The notes under the pieces: generated by a model
Database searches by the model: none
Told to the model about the DNA's origin: nothing
Seen by the model: the letters and a program-made list of their open reading frames with translations, nothing else
Assembly: GCF_964355755.1 (NCBI RefSeq)
Contig: NC_092680.1
Location: 16,407,001 to 16,471,000, forward strand
Direction: 5' to 3'
DNA: 64,000 bases
From: Antedon mediterranea
Lineage: Eukaryota; Echinodermata; Crinoidea; Comatulida; Antedonidae
Position numbers and translations under genes: made by a program
Shown here: positions 1 through 12,217 of the stretch, piece by piece
Layout: the number at the start of each line of letters is the position of its first letter
Numbering within the stretch: position 1 is the first letter of the stretch

Positions 1-149
1 TAATAGAAATTGTTCAACTAATAGTTCAGCTTTTACACCTAAATGCTTGCGATCCTTGATCATGTAATTTTACTACGATCATTGTACGACCTCCAAAAAG
101 CCTTATTCCGGTTTAGAAATTATATATTGGATATAATTATAAACACAAC

Positions 150-317
150 AGGCAAAGAACATTAATTCTAAACCGCCCAGTGATATACTGAAATTTAATT
201 AATTAATTTGAAACGATAAAGATGGGGAAATCTGTGAGAATGATCGCCCCAACCGAGACTCGAACTCGGACCGCCTGCTTGATATGCAGATGTCTTAACC
301 ATTAGACCATTTGGATA

Positions 318-320
<3 letters not shown>
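150..320 (-). repeat. tRNA-derived SINE copy 1
   Basis: Read on the minus strand, a tRNA-like head (about 246-316) with A-box-like TGGTCTAATGG and B-box-like GAGTTCGAGTCTC is followed by a body ending near the conserved AACATTAATTCTAAACCGCC (plus-strand reading). The same head and body recur at about 49830-49963, and the body alone at about 50140-50230, so this is a dispersed family. In this copy the acceptor stem is decayed. A (TA)n tract follows at 318-384. Confidence 0.75.
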
Positions 321-360
<40 letters not shown>

Positions 361-384
361 TGATATATATATATATATATATAT
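318..384. repeat. (TA)n microsatellite
   Basis: Two runs of alternating TA separated by a short TAGTATGA interruption, directly beside the SINE copy. Confidence 0.95.
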
Positions 385-387
385 AGA

Positions 388-762
388 TCCAAGGCAAATT
401 ACTGAAAAAAATGACAATGCTGTGGGTATCAGTGGCTGGATCTCAATGGAGATACAAAATAAAAGCGAAAAGCTAAATCAAAAACGAGAAGTAAAACAGC
501 CAGAAAAGTTAGCAGCGCTTTCGGGCAACACTAGCCCTTCATCAGTGCAAGTGAAGGAATATGGATAACGTCATAGTATAAAGCAATTTGGTAAAGTTAT
601 CCAAAGTACCCTCCAGGATTACAGTAAAATCAGATCAAAATTGATACAAACAGTAGAAAATATATATAAATCCAAAGGCAAATTACTTAAAAAATGACAA
701 TGCTGTGGGTATCAGTGACTGGATCTCAATGGAGATACAAAATAAAAGCGAAAAGCTAAATA
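388..762. repeat. Direct repeat pair around a Penelope-like terminal motif
   Basis: About 90 bp containing AATGACAATGCTGTGGGTAT occurs at about 390-477 and again at about 668-760, in direct orientation and about 278 bp apart. Between them, GCGCTTTCGGGCAACACTAG followed by CCCTTCATCAG resembles the terminal-repeat sequence of Penelope-like elements that I recall from other animals. Tandem terminal repeats are typical of that class. The assignment is inference. Confidence 0.45.
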
Positions 763-1171
763 TTATATGGAAAAAACAAATATCACACCATTATTTATTA
801 TTACATCTCGTTTATCTAAAATGTCCTGTAGTGGAGCTGTAGCAATAAGCGGAAAACTTTAGGTAGGTTTGTAGCACACAGAATCTGTACCTATCTATTC
901 CGCTCAACCACCATGGTCATTAAATTAATAACATAGATTCTATATTCTTGTTTTCTGCTTACTGTTGTGTAAACGTGTAAATTGGCCTTATGTAAGCCTA
1001 AAGTTAGACTTAGCTTATAAATATAAACACGATAAATTATAAGTTTATCCATCTTGTAATTGATGAGTTACTCACTGTTGAATGTTTATAAAATAAAATG
1101 AAATATATTTTTTTAAATTATATTCCAATAATTCTTCTTAAGTGTAGACAAATTAAATTGACTTAATTTAC

Positions 1172-4100
1172 CAAATTCAGGATCTGCTTCCTTTAAACCT
1201 TTAAATGTTTGATCGATGCCACCCATACTCTTGTCTTGATAATATCCAACAATCTGTAGTAGATAGAGTTGTTATATAAATACTTAAACTGTTGAACAAT
1301 GACATGAATTACATGGACTGGCATTTGTCATTCTAATCTATGCCCGGTAGGGTTTTATGATAAAAAATGTTATCAAGTACATGCTAACATTACACATTTA
1401 TAATTATCTTAGGTGTATTCCGGAACATTTTTGGCGAAGAAGCCGACGAATGAAGGGTTTTTAGAATTAGAAATCAATATAGATTACATGTTAAATTTAC
1501 CACTAGAGTTTGTCAATAACATGTACTTGATATCAGTTTTATCATAAAACCCTACCAGTATCAGTATGACCGACCGGCTTCAATCCATGTATGCACCTCT
1601 CAAAAATTATTCATTAAAAAACCTTTTGATTCATGATGCATAATAAAGTTAAATTTAATATTTCACAAATTCGGGATGCCTCTGAGTGCTGAATTTTTAT
1701 ATCTCGGCAGCAAAAGATTAATGATGAATGTGCAAATTAAAAATGTTTTGCCTCAGAGTGATTTCTGAAATTATATAGAAATTTTCCCTATTTAAGTTAA
1801 AATTAGCTACTTTGCAATAGTTAAAACAATTATCCTGTTTGACAAGTACATGCTGCTTAGGGCAAGAAGATAGTTTAGGGGTATAAATGCAAGACTAGGC
1901 TAGTGATTTGGAGGTTGTAGGTGGGTTTTAGTCCCACCTGATAAATTCCACATTTGTTCCCTAATATATAATTACAATTATGAGTAGCACAAAATATGAG
2001 AACAGATTGAATTCAGGTTCTTAGAAATATAAATAATTCAATTCAATTCTTTATCAATACATCAAAACAAATTTGATAAAATTAACATCAAGAAGACAAA
2101 ACAAACTAAATAAACAAAATCAAACTTTCAAAAACAATTAATGTCTCCTAAAAATGGCGGAGTTAACATAATTGATAGCAGGTAAAATAATATCAAAATC
2201 ATGAAAAATGAATTTGTCAATGGCAATGTCATTTAAATAGTAAAAATAAATAGCTCCCTCTCTAAAATTGCTATACAAATCATAACGTTATCAAAGATCT
2301 TATGTACTAAAGATGGGACACTCTCGAAATTTTACGTGCGATTTATGTAACACTCATGGAGCTCATTTTATAGGGCGCCCTCTCGCTCAAACAAGTAGAT
2401 TTATGGATCAGATATGTCTACTGTATTGTAACTGAATACTCAATTTTTTTCATCACAATAATTGCGGTAATGTGCGATTAATTATAATAATAGACTTATT
2501 TCCTGTACTTTGTATATCTCTATTTGTTTTAATTACTGAATATTGTTGTTATTATTGAATGTTTATCATCATCCTCAAAATCATCATCTAGGAGTAGGCC
2601 TAATCATCACTCACATCCGCACTACTACTTATTTATGCGAGTCGGCTCTGGTATTAACACTAAGCGCATCGTATTCCGTTTTTGTTCTTGATTTGTTCTT
2701 CTTTTTCATCCAGCAGCAAAACAGTGCAGATTAGGAAAATATATTAGTCAAATAGTGTGTTATAAACAATTAAAAAAGAACAAGAACTCACTTTTTAAAA
2801 TCACTACTTATACGACTATTTTATTGCATTAATTCTTCGGAATATATTTATAAACAATCATAGGCTTAAGCTTACAGGCATGATATGAAACAGATTATGA
2901 TAGTCAATTCTGAGACAATTCATACTAGGCCTACTGTATTATGTACCCATCATTCGCCATGACATTCATTTATTATTATAATTTATTTAAAACCTGAGAT
3001 AACAATTAGTTATATTATAGTAGTCTCAGTTTAAAATTAACTCAATAACTATTGCGAAATGATGCACGGGCCACCGAGAGGAAATATAAAAAATGTAGAA
3101 ACATTGAAATAAAATCATATTTACAATTATTCATCATACCAGACCGTCGTAATGATCATCATTTCTAGCCGATAATGCACAGACCGGGGCGCGTACAGAC
3201 CTCCTACAACTTTACCATACCTCAGAAATGTAAATTTGTTACTCTTCTTCTTCTGATTATGTCTCTGTTGAAGAATTTAACAGCATAGAATATACGTAGG
3301 TTTACTTATGTTTCAATTAGCAATGTTTCAATTGCTGATGAACAAACATTCAACTTCATACCAAATCTATGTAACATGGTAGCGATGTTTAACTTTATTT
3401 TTCTGATGATGTTTGATGTATGTAAGTATTTGTTAAAGTTAGAAACAAAAATCTTTTCACATATAGATAGGAAATTAACTACATTGTCAGTAGGCATAAT
3501 TAATCCTCCGAAGTCGATACTGGTTGATGGGCATATAAGACTTAAAATGTGTTAGGAACTGCTTTGGGTCTTCCAGTTTTCGATTGGTTTCTGGCATCGC
3601 ACTGTTACAGGTATCGCAGTTGTGCTTTACACTTACTTTCTTGACGACGTAACCGGCTACATAATTATACTAAAGTATAAGTAGAGTCATCTCAAAGTCT
3701 TCTAAGCAGCAGTCGTCGTCAGTGGTGGCATCGTTGTCTTCTTGATCGGCAACATGATGCGATTGTGGCGTTGATGATGATGATGATGATGATGATTGGG
3801 CCATCATTATTGCATATATTCCATGTAGCTGTACTGTCGATCAGTGTCTTCTAGGCAATTCGAATTCCCCTAACGGAACAACATCCTGTTGAACATAACT
3901 TCCTTCAGGGAGGCTCTAAATTCATCTACCATCGGGTTATAGCAATGACCCCCTCTCCCTCTGACAATAGAAAATAAGTTCTCAATGCAATCTTGATTTA
4001 GTCTGCCTGTGACCATCAGTATTTGAGATTCTTCGAAATGAATATTGCACAAGTGGTAATTACGGTGTAAATAGGAACTTGGTTTCCTTCTCAAATCCGC

Positions 4101-4574
4101 GCGTCGTGTGTTCTGGGCCCATTGTGCACACCTGTAAATTAATAATTGTCTAGTGAGTTTTTGCTTTATCCTAATTAACGTTTACGTAATTATAGGACGT
4201 CTGCGTGCATGGTAATTGATTTTCAAATTGGTTAGGGCCTAAAGTCAAATACTTAAGCCTAACCTAAAACCACTAACTAACTAACGGTTGAATTTCATAA
4301 ATATTAAGTATAAGATTCAATTAAAAATTGTTTGTTAGGGCTACTCAGCGGATAAGTAATATAACCAGGGAACAATAAAAATAGTGTAATTTCACTGTTA
4401 TTATAACGAATGTCCTAGCCTAATAATGATAATAATAATCATTCCATGCGTTAATACTGCAATGTACGTAACGGCTAGTTAAATTAAACAAAATAAAATA
4501 ACCATGAGACAGAAAGCAAATATTAACCATGAGACGCAAAGCATGAAATAATTAAGATCACAATTTGTTTATAT

Positions 4575-4606
<32 letters not shown>

Positions 4607-5612
4607 TGTATAATGTAAAAAGAGGGGCTACAGCGACATGCCAATTGGGCTTCTTGTAGTCTTTCGACCAAATTTTTACTTATATGCCAACAATTGTAAT
4701 GATATAATATTTGGTCAATAAATGTTTCTTGAATTGAAAGTTTTAAAAGTTGTTTAAGGTACTAAAATTTAAAGGATAAAGTAATATAACCAGGGAACAG
4801 TGAAGAAATTAGTGTAAGTTCACTGTTATATAATTAATGTACTAGTAGGCCTAGTAGCCTAATAATAATAATAATAATCATTTCATACCTACGTTTAAAT
4901 AATAATATTTATTAATAATAGGCCTACCTAGCCTAGTTTATTAATATATGTATAAATTGAATACAGTAAAGTAAGGTTAGTCCCTACGTACATAGCATAT
5001 GTTAAGATGTAGGCTACTTATTTAATTACATAAATTTACCTGTTCTTGTCTTTGGGAAAATTGTAAAGCTTAAGTTCTGTGTTGGCCTTTGAATTGCTTT
5101 TACAATTAATTGCAGCACAGTACATCCCTCCACTTTTTTTCTTTTAATTCATTGTTTGTTAACCATACAAACTTTGGCGCGAATACTCAATCCCTAAAGA
5201 ATACTGCGATCGTCACGTCACGCAAAAGTTCGTTACTTGTTTAAGCGAGGGGGCGCACTATAATTTGACGCTTCTAAAGTGTTACGCGTAAACGCGGGTA
5301 GTGTCACATCTTTAGTATATAATACCAAAGAATATAAATAGGTAAAGAATCAACAGTACAAAAACGGAATACAATGCGCCAACGGAACTGTTGTATCTTC
5401 TCCTTTTAAGATCTTTGAACGTATACAATACCTGCGTGAGGGCAGCATCATAGAGCTTACAGGCCTCATTGCTGGTAGTAGAGAATTCAAGTCCTTCATC
5501 TTTCCATGCCTAAAAGGAACATAAAAAAAAGAAAAACATTTAATCATCACAAGACAATCTAGCAACAGGACACTGAACTCACCTTGCCGAGATAGGACCT
5601 CGCTACAGTCAT
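1172..5612 (-). CDS. TTC38: TTC38-like tetratricopeptide repeat protein, first three coding exons (partial, continues off left edge)
   Basis: Coding exons on the minus strand are 5583-5612 (10 codons from the ATG), 5432-5509 (26 codons) and 1172-1253 (27 codons plus one base). All have GT donors and AG acceptors and join in phase. The second exon reads AWKDEGLEFSTTSNEACKLY, almost the same as the N-terminus of vertebrate TTC38 as I remember it. The third contains DKSMGGID and GLKEADPEF, matching the next TTC38 stretch at the same spacing. TTC38 is a poorly characterised TPR-family protein of roughly 470 residues, so only about the first 63 residues lie here; the exon that should begin near MGHA was not found in 1-1171. 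Intron 1 is 73 bp. Intron 2 is 4.2 kb, mostly a transposon relic. The start is well supported because the first exon joins in frame to the conserved WKD block. The promoter must be very short or overlap the foldback element that begins at 5668. Confidence 0.88.
3300..3869 (-). pseudogene. Frame-disrupted C-terminal remnant of P-type transposase
   Basis: Beyond the stop at 3870 the minus strand still carries recognisable transposase C-terminal pieces in different frames. First comes an acidic, serine-rich linker encoded over the (GAT)n tract near 3770-3795. Next is a stretch reading NYVAGYVVKK and HNCDTCNSAM, the usual 'YVAGY..kk...C..C' block of THAP9-like proteins. Last is GGLIMPTDNVVNFLSICEK (3440-3510), the 'GGL..P' block that follows it. 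At least two frame changes separate these pieces, so this part is dead. Confidence 0.6.
3870..5125 (-). CDS. THAP-domain protein, 115 aa, from an internally deleted P-type transposase
   Basis: Exon 1 is 5040-5125 (28 codons plus AG, donor GTAAAT). Exon 2 runs from 4131 to the stop at 3870. Joined, residues 1 to about 58 form a THAP zinc finger of C2CH type: MYCAAINC, then FPKDKNRCAQW, and finally LCNIHFEESQ with the last Cys and His. THAP domains bind DNA and form the N-terminus of P-element and THAP9 transposases. Straight after the zinc-binding His the sequence jumps to TGRLNQDCIENLFSIVRGRG, which belongs near the C-terminus of P-type transposases. The RNase-H-like catalytic core is therefore missing and the AVPTF-like end of the THAP domain is lost. 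The product could at most bind DNA. Whether it is expressed is unknown, and the THAP gene could be read as either a relic or a small domesticated repressor-like gene. Confidence 0.65.
4581..4745. repeat. (ATT)n tract and possible LINE 3' tail
   Basis: An (ATT)n microsatellite lies at about 4581-4612. It is followed by a short GC-richer segment (GGGGCTACAGCGACATGCC) ending in AATAAATGTTTCTTGAATTG, which looks like the 3' tail of a non-LTR retrotransposon. No coding part remains. Confidence 0.35.
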
Positions 5613-6099
5613 TTGATTTTATTTCTGGCTGCGAAAAATACCCAACAGTACTGTACTATGTGCATATTATGGGTGGCCATTAGGGCCATAATAGTAAACA
5701 AATAAAACAAAGAACTATGTACAAAAACAACGAACGTTTTCAAAAATCAACAAACTCAAAAACCAATGAACGTTTTAAAAAATCAACGAACATAAACTAA
5801 AAAAACTAAATCAAAATCAAGGAACAAAATATAGAAAACAAAGAACTAAAACATATTCTAATAATAAACAACAAAGAATAAGCAAAAAACAACGGACAAT
5901 TTGGGAAATCAAAGATAACACGTACGTACGTACTATTATTATAAAGTTACTACGAACATGACTCTACATAGGAATATTTGGACACAATGGCTTCTAGTCC
6001 ATTCAAAATCATAACTCTTTCAATATTATAATATGGCTCTGCTCGCGTGTCATCATGAGTACTGCCCTCAAATTGCGAACATTAGTTAGTATTTTTTGA

Positions 6100-6965
6100 T
6101 ATGTCCTTTGATTATTGAGCTTGTCTTTTGATTGTTGAGCTTGTCCTTTGATTGTTCGACTTGTCCTTTGATTGTTCGACTTGATATTTTTTAGTAATGG
6201 GTCATGTCCTTACAACTAGTTTGACAACTCAGCAATCAAAGGACAAGCTCAACAACCAAAGGACAAGTCGAACAATCAAAGGACAAGTCGAACAATCAAA
6301 GGAAAAGTCGCACAAATAATAAATAATTTATTCGGAAAACGCTTTTTGAACAGCGACACATACGATAATGGTGCATCCTTAAAACATTTAAACATGCAAT
6401 ATAACAAATTATATGAGTATAAAAAAGAAGTAGACTAGATTAAAACAGATCAAAACTCAGATAAAACAGAAATTCAGTAACCACCTTCCTCTAAACCAAA
6501 ATAAAAATATAATACAGTTGTATAATTAAATGCAACTCACATACATAACATTGAACACTAAATTAGCATATCAATTAGTGTATGAACAAAGGGTTATACT
6601 GTACTTAGAATCTATACACATACTTGATACACAGTGTCTACCAGCAAAAAAAATGGGAACAATTGGAACCCAAATTAAGGACATCAATATATAGGAAAGC
6701 ATAGATCAAAGCACAATCAAAGGACAAGTCGAACAATCAAAGGACAAGTCGAACAATCAAAGGAAAAGTCAAACAATCAAAGGACAAGTCGCACAATCAA
6801 AGGACAAGTCGAACAATCAAAGGACAAGTCGGACAATCAAGGGACAAGTCGAACAATCAAAGGACAAGTCGAACAATCAAGGGACAAGTCGGACAATCAA
6901 GGGACAAGTCGGACAATCAAAGGACAAGTCGAACAATCAATGGAAATATCGAACAATCAAAGGAC
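6100..6965. repeat. Inverted 20-bp minisatellite arrays
   Basis: A 20-bp unit, consensus CAAAGGACAAGTCGAACAAT, is repeated about 12 times at 6710-6960 and about four times at 6230-6315. Its reverse complement (TTTGATTGTTCGACTTGTCC) is repeated about four times at 6107-6187, so the first two blocks can form a hairpin. Unit differences are single substitutions such as GAACAA/GGACAA/GCACAA. Confidence 0.9.
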
Positions 6966-7159
6966 GTTTGCAAAAAAATAACCAATTTTGCCGTTTGAGG
7001 GCAGTGTTCATGACACGCGAGAAAGAGTTACGAATGGATTAGAAGCCATTTTTGTGTCCAACTATTCATATGTAGAGTGTATGGAGTTGAGTCTTTTGTT
7101 TAAAAAATAATAACGTTCAAAAGGCTTTAATTCGACAGCCCTAAGAGGGGACATAATAA

Positions 7160-7850
7160 TAATAAATTAATATCACGTACGTACATGTTATTTAATACGT
7201 GCATACGTGTTAATATTACGTACGTAATAATCAACACGTACGTACGTAATAATAACACGTACGTATATTATTATTACGTACGTACGTAACGTACGTAGGC
7301 CTACGTACTTGTTAATAGTACGTATTTACGTAATAATAATACGTACGTACGCATTACATGATTATTACGTACGTACGTAATATCAATACACATACGTACG
7401 TATTAAATAACACGTACGTACGTGATATTTAATTGCCTGTTGTATTTTGGCTAAACCCTAAATCAAAGTAGAGACGTACAAGATGAATTGATCTCTATCC
7501 ATATTTTGAACTATCGGCTAGCGGCCTATCTCTATCATTGCTTTACTATTACGTATGTAGGTAAAATTAAACATCACGTACGTACGTAATAATAATAATA
7601 TGTACGTACGTGTTATTTAATAATTACGTACGTGTTAATATTACGTACGTAATAATACAATAATAATGCGTACGTACGCATTATTATTACGTAAGTACGT
7701 ACTACGTACGTATTAAAAATATTACGTACGTACGTAATGATAATACGTACGTACGTGTTTTTTAATACCTACGTACGTATTGATTATTACATACGTACGT
7801 AATATAACACGTACGTACGTATTAAAAATAAAATGTACGTTCGTGATATT
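7160..7850. repeat. CGTACGTA palindrome clusters
   Basis: Two blocks (7160-7430 and 7560-7850) contain dozens of short self-complementary runs of ACGTACGT separated by AATAATA or TTATTTAATA spacers. Every run is its own reverse complement, so the blocks can extrude many small hairpins. Confidence 0.95.
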
Positions 7851-8211
7851 AATCTTATTTTATTATTGTTATGTCCTCTCTAAAGATTGGTTCCCACTAG
7901 AACGTGACGCAATGACGTAAACGCAACGCAAGCGTTTTAACCAATGACAAGCGAAGTTATAGACAGTCAATCACAAGCGAGTAAGCCTTCGCGTGACTTT
8001 ATTAGAACACTTTTTTACTTCTTTGTTTTCTATATTTTTTTCGTTGATTTCTATTTTCCTTTGTAGTTTTTTGAGTATGTTCGTTGATTTTTGAAAATGG
8101 TCGTTGTTTTTTTAGTTTGTTGGTTGATTTTTGAAAACATTAGTTATTTTTTTACATAATTCTTTGTTTTAATGTTTTACTATTATGGCCCTAATGGCCG
8201 ACCATACATAT

Positions 8212-11200
8212 CCTCTGCGTCGCGTTCTCTGTTAACCAAACATTTTAAGAAGCCAACTGGCCTATCGGGTAGCAGCCACAGATAAACCATTTGATCTCCG
8301 GAGTTCAGCATCCAGTAGTTGGATTTCTATGCCTAGGAATACGGTACCGTATCTTTAGTTTGGTTGCTGTGCTAGGGTATGGTAAATCGGTAATGCTAGC
8401 TTGTCTTAAAACATCACTATGCGAATGAGTTAGTTCTGTCTAACCCTTGTCCTCAAGAAAAAACTTTTTTTTAAAGGATTCCTGTCCAAAAATGAAACTT
8501 ACAAGTCCATAACCACATCAACACTACTACGCCAACTGAGTATGTGATTGTATGGGGATGGAGGCGACTTGGTGTCATTTATACCAGCCAACCTTTAGCA
8601 GTCAGAAATAAAGATGTGGTATGGTATATCTAGTCATAATGTTATAAATTTACTATTAAAATACACATTTTTATGTACAGTATACCTGGCAATCTCTCCA
8701 GTTACACCGTCGTGACATTACTTTAGAATGAAACCTAAATAAAGAGGAAAAAAATGAAAATAGTAAAGCATATTCGGTCATCAAAGAAAAGCAATAAAAA
8801 TAAGATGGAGCCCTACCAGGTATTTCAGACTAAAAAATGGTATAAAAATAACAGGAGAAATAATAGGAGAAATTAACGAGGGATATACTGTATTTTCAAG
8901 ATATGAAAAGAGATAATTTACGCTATAAATTTATATTTCAAAGGCATAAAATATGATCAAGTCAAAATAATAAAAATATTAAAAATAGCATAGAATTATA
9001 TTTAATTGAATATTTATTTTTTAATTTAATCGCAATTGAATAAAAATACGTTACCTTTATCTATTAATTTTGTATTATGTATGTGTTGAAATGAAATAAA
9101 AAATTAGAAAAAATGCAGAATAAATTAGGCCTAACAGTAACACATATGGATATTAAAAAAACGCGGTAAATTAGATATAATTATCAGACAGATAGAAACC
9201 AAAGAGTGCCTCCAATCACAATTTTTAGTATAACTAATACCAGTATTAATATAATAATAAGCATTTTTATGAAAGAAAAATAATAATCCTATTTAAAAAT
9301 ATGTGGAATCAAAAAGTACAAAAAGTCCGAACTAGCTGTTGACAAAAATATGAAATGACACACAGAAAAACATATAAATAGTACTTACACTCTATCAATG
9401 TAGCTTGTACCAGCAAGGTTACGATTTATGTGTAAAGGAAGACAAGGAGAAAGTTTGTAAGTAGCTATCGACAAGCATCACTTGCTACATATTAACCCTT
9501 TTATTCTCTAAAAGTTTTCTATTCAAAAACCAAAGAACAGAAAACAATATAAAGGTATTAAAAGGCTTTGGCGTAACGGCTATGAGCTCTTTTGACAATA
9601 GAGTCTCTTATAAAATGAAAAAGGTTGGTGTTTATTGCACGTTCACTTAAACTTTCAAATTAAAATAAGTTTTCCTCATATCATGGGAAAATAATATATT
9701 TCTCCATGCTTATATTAAAACACAGGGATATTATAATACACTATATTAACAAAATAAGTAAAGATCTAGAAAGATACAAAATAATATAAGTCTAAATACT
9801 GGAACACCAGAAACTTTACCAAGATACTTACAGTTTTCAAGTTTTACTATCAAGAAAAAATATTCTTCTCTTTAAAGCAACAGGATGATCATTTCAAATA
9901 TTTTTTTTTCTTCAATAATAACTCTCATCTCAGGCTATAGAAGGCTTTGGTGATAATAGTTGAGATAGGTAATCTTGTAACTTTGTCAGTGTGAATGAAT
10001 AGATATTCCAATTCTTACAACCCACAAAATGCACGAAGCTTAACATCTTCATCTCTCATCCTTACATACAACCGAAGAACAAATGTTGAAGAATTTTAAA
10101 CCATCATCTTTAGTTGGGCTTATAATCATAGCTTCCCACAACCCAAACAAAGTTGTTGCAGTTATTAGGATTTGTTCTAGTATATGAATTTTATCAATAT
10201 CCCAATGAGAATCTCATGCAAGACTAGTATTCAAGAATAGGGTACAGTAAGGTACAGCGTACAGTTAGAACTTTCCGTAATGAAAAATTGATTAGATGAT
10301 GATAATTTGTTCTTATGCCTATTTTTTATTTTTGTTGTATATATAAGTGTGTGTGTAGTATTCGCTGTAAACTTGTTGCACATCTCATTAAGACTGTGCC
10401 TCTGATTTAAATGAGATACAATAAAAGTTCAGTTCAGTTCAACTTAATTGTTAAAATTAAGAAGTAATGCTGGCGTCAACGAATTTAACGACCTTCACAA
10501 CAAAAATATTTCTTTGTAACAAAATTTATTTTAATTAATGGGAACGCTACAAAAATAATCATCCGCTTCATCACTACATGAATACCTAATAACCAGACAA
10601 GAACGTATCTTTGTTACGTTTTACTATCAATCGATTTTCATATCACGCAATCCATTTTTTCAACAATATAGTAGTATAATAATAGCATTTAGAATTTTGA
10701 GGGATTAGAACAGTGTTGAATTTGAATAAATCATTGGTAATCTTCAAAGTTGTCAAAGAAACGCTCTACTACACATGAGAAATAGACGTCGGTCGATAAA
10801 CTTCTGACGACGACTAAAACAACGACAATTAACCTAATGTATTCGTGATTTTATTTCATCTCTGGCTTGTTACATTACTATGACACATTATCGGACTTCC
10901 CCTCCTCTCGCAATGCAGTACAGATCTTCCCTATCTAGGCGCGTGTATGTAGCCTACTACGTCATTCACAAATTACCCACGCGTAGCAGTGTTACTAGCG
11001 CCATCACAGATTACCTCTAATGTGGATCAAGCATTCACACATGAATTCAAAAATTCATCGACAAACAAAATATAGCCTATATTCATTACTTTTAAATATT
11101 AGGTATATTATTGCCTAGGCTAATAATCGATTTGTCCATAATTATTGCGATATGCCAGGTTTTCCATAATCTAAGGCCAATTTTTAGGCCAAATCATAAT

Positions 11201-12217
11201 TGTGCGTATAGTTTTGAATTTCCGATGCGTGTAGTAGCCTATTTATCCGCAAATATTAGGCCGAATTTCTGTAGAATTTATGGACGTTCCGAAATTTGAA
11301 CCGTGTTATACCGGTAGCAGAGTTCGCCCGAATCATAAAAAAAAACCCTGGCTACGGACCTGTGAATCACCTTTTACTATGAGAATAAATTTAATTGTTA
11401 ATTGAAAACCCATTGACATTTTTTTTTCTCCAACCAGGAGATTGAGCTAATTTATATTTATTTTAATATCTTTGAAATATCTAACCGGTTTAGATCGACG
11501 TATTATTAAGTGCATTTATTTTCGACTACGCGGCCAATCTCCTACCAATGTATAGATGACGAAATATTGTGTCTACATCTATCCTATATTATAAATTGTG
11601 AGTGAGTAAATTCTTGTCATTTTATTGGAGCAGTGGCTCTTGAAATAGAGGTCATTCAAACATTCAGATAGTGAGATATTCTGTAGACAGAAATGAAACT
11701 GGATAATCGTTTTGTTAGAGAAATGAACTGAACCATTACACTATAGATATTTATATAACGTATCAATGAATAAAAGACCTACTCCATTGGCTTCAATGGA
11801 CATATATAGAGTAAGTTTGTATCAAGAATTGTGTTGTGTCGTAAGGTTTGTAATACACTATTATTATTATACGGTGTGTTTTTTAAACGTAGATTTAGAC
11901 GGGAACATATTTTAAAACAGGACTCTAGTAGTTTTGAAATATATTATTTAGTAAAGTTTTCAACCAAAACAGAGGTCTTAAATGCATAGGTATTGTGAGC
12001 TGTTTATTAAAATGCTGATAGATCAGATAGGTATAGAAATAGAAATTTCTTATACTTATAGGAAATATAGAAAAAATAGTAGATAGGTTTAAAACCGCAA
12101 TTTATGTAAATCATAGTCTATAAATTTGTATAATTTTAACCTTAACTTTAATACTTAGTCGGTTAGTATTGAAAATTGCATTTTTCGGTATTTTTACCAT
12201 TAGATTTAAAAGTCGAG
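8212..12217. other. Intergenic region between divergent TTC38 and SLC17 genes
   Basis: No coding exon was recognised on either strand. The stretch is AT-rich. A segment ending at about 10445 (TTTAAATGAGATACAATAAA, then repeated TTCAG) looks like the 3' tail of a LINE. About 10860-11030 is locally GC-richer, but I could not assign it. Promoter elements for the SLC17 gene should lie towards the right end; no convincing TATA box stands out among the many AT-rich stretches. Confidence 0.5.

Larger units (their letters stand above)
1..1171. other. TTC38 intron 3 sequence, repeats only
   Basis: No coding exon was recognised on either strand. The stretch holds a tRNA-derived SINE copy (about 150-320), (TA)n tracts, two direct copies of a roughly 90-bp sequence, and AT-rich unique DNA. 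The next TTC38 exon must lie beyond the left edge. Confidence 0.6.
2305..5317 (-). mobile_element. THAP/P-element-type DNA transposon relic in TTC38 intron 2
   Basis: The two ends are imperfect inverted repeats of roughly 90 bp. About 2305-2395 begins TACTAAAGATGGGACAC and the reverse complement of about 5230-5317 begins TACTAAAGATGTGACAC. Further matched blocks include GTAACACT, a GCGCC.CTCGCT block and AAACAAGTA. Inside, on the minus strand, are a THAP-domain exon and C-terminal fragments of a P-element/THAP9-type transposase. No convincing 8-bp target duplication is visible (ATCTTATG on the left, TATAATAC on the right), so either the termini are eroded or the exact ends are misplaced. The element makes up most of the 4.2-kb intron. 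Confidence 0.75.
5668..8206. mobile_element. Foldback-type DNA element with long inverted ends beside TTC38
   Basis: The ends are inverted copies of each other over roughly 180 bp. The left begins TATGGGTGGCCATTAGGGCC and the right, reverse-complemented, begins TATGGTCGGCCATTAGGGCC. Both continue with a degenerate tandem motif like TCAACGAACATTTTCAAAAA. CATAT occurs immediately outside both ends (5663-5667 and 8207-8211), a candidate 5-bp target duplication. No transposase is visible inside. The interior is repeats: inverted 20-bp minisatellites (about 6100-6315 and 6710-6960), CGTACGTA palindrome clusters (about 7160-7430 and 7560-7850), and a fragment of the GTTCCCACTAG MITE family (about 7885-8005). 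It is non-autonomous. Confidence 0.75.

Noticed and set aside
246-316. Possible functional tRNA gene on the minus strand
   Set aside because: The acceptor stem does not pair, and the flanking body is shared with other copies; it is a SINE head.
2543-2734. 63-codon plus-strand frame inside TTC38 intron 2
   Set aside because: It is composition-driven in AT-rich transposon sequence, with no motif and no splice context.
5350-5565. 71-codon minus-strand frame near the TTC38 start
   Set aside because: It overlaps TTC38 exon 2 in a different frame; the frame giving the conserved TTC38 block is the real one.
6710-6960. Regular 20-bp repeats resembling a CRISPR array
   Set aside because: The units abut without unique spacers and lie in an animal genome inside a transposon; it is a minisatellite.
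10860-11030. GC-richer stretch as a possible gene promoter or exon
   Set aside because: No open frame with recognisable protein and no splice pattern; left unassigned.
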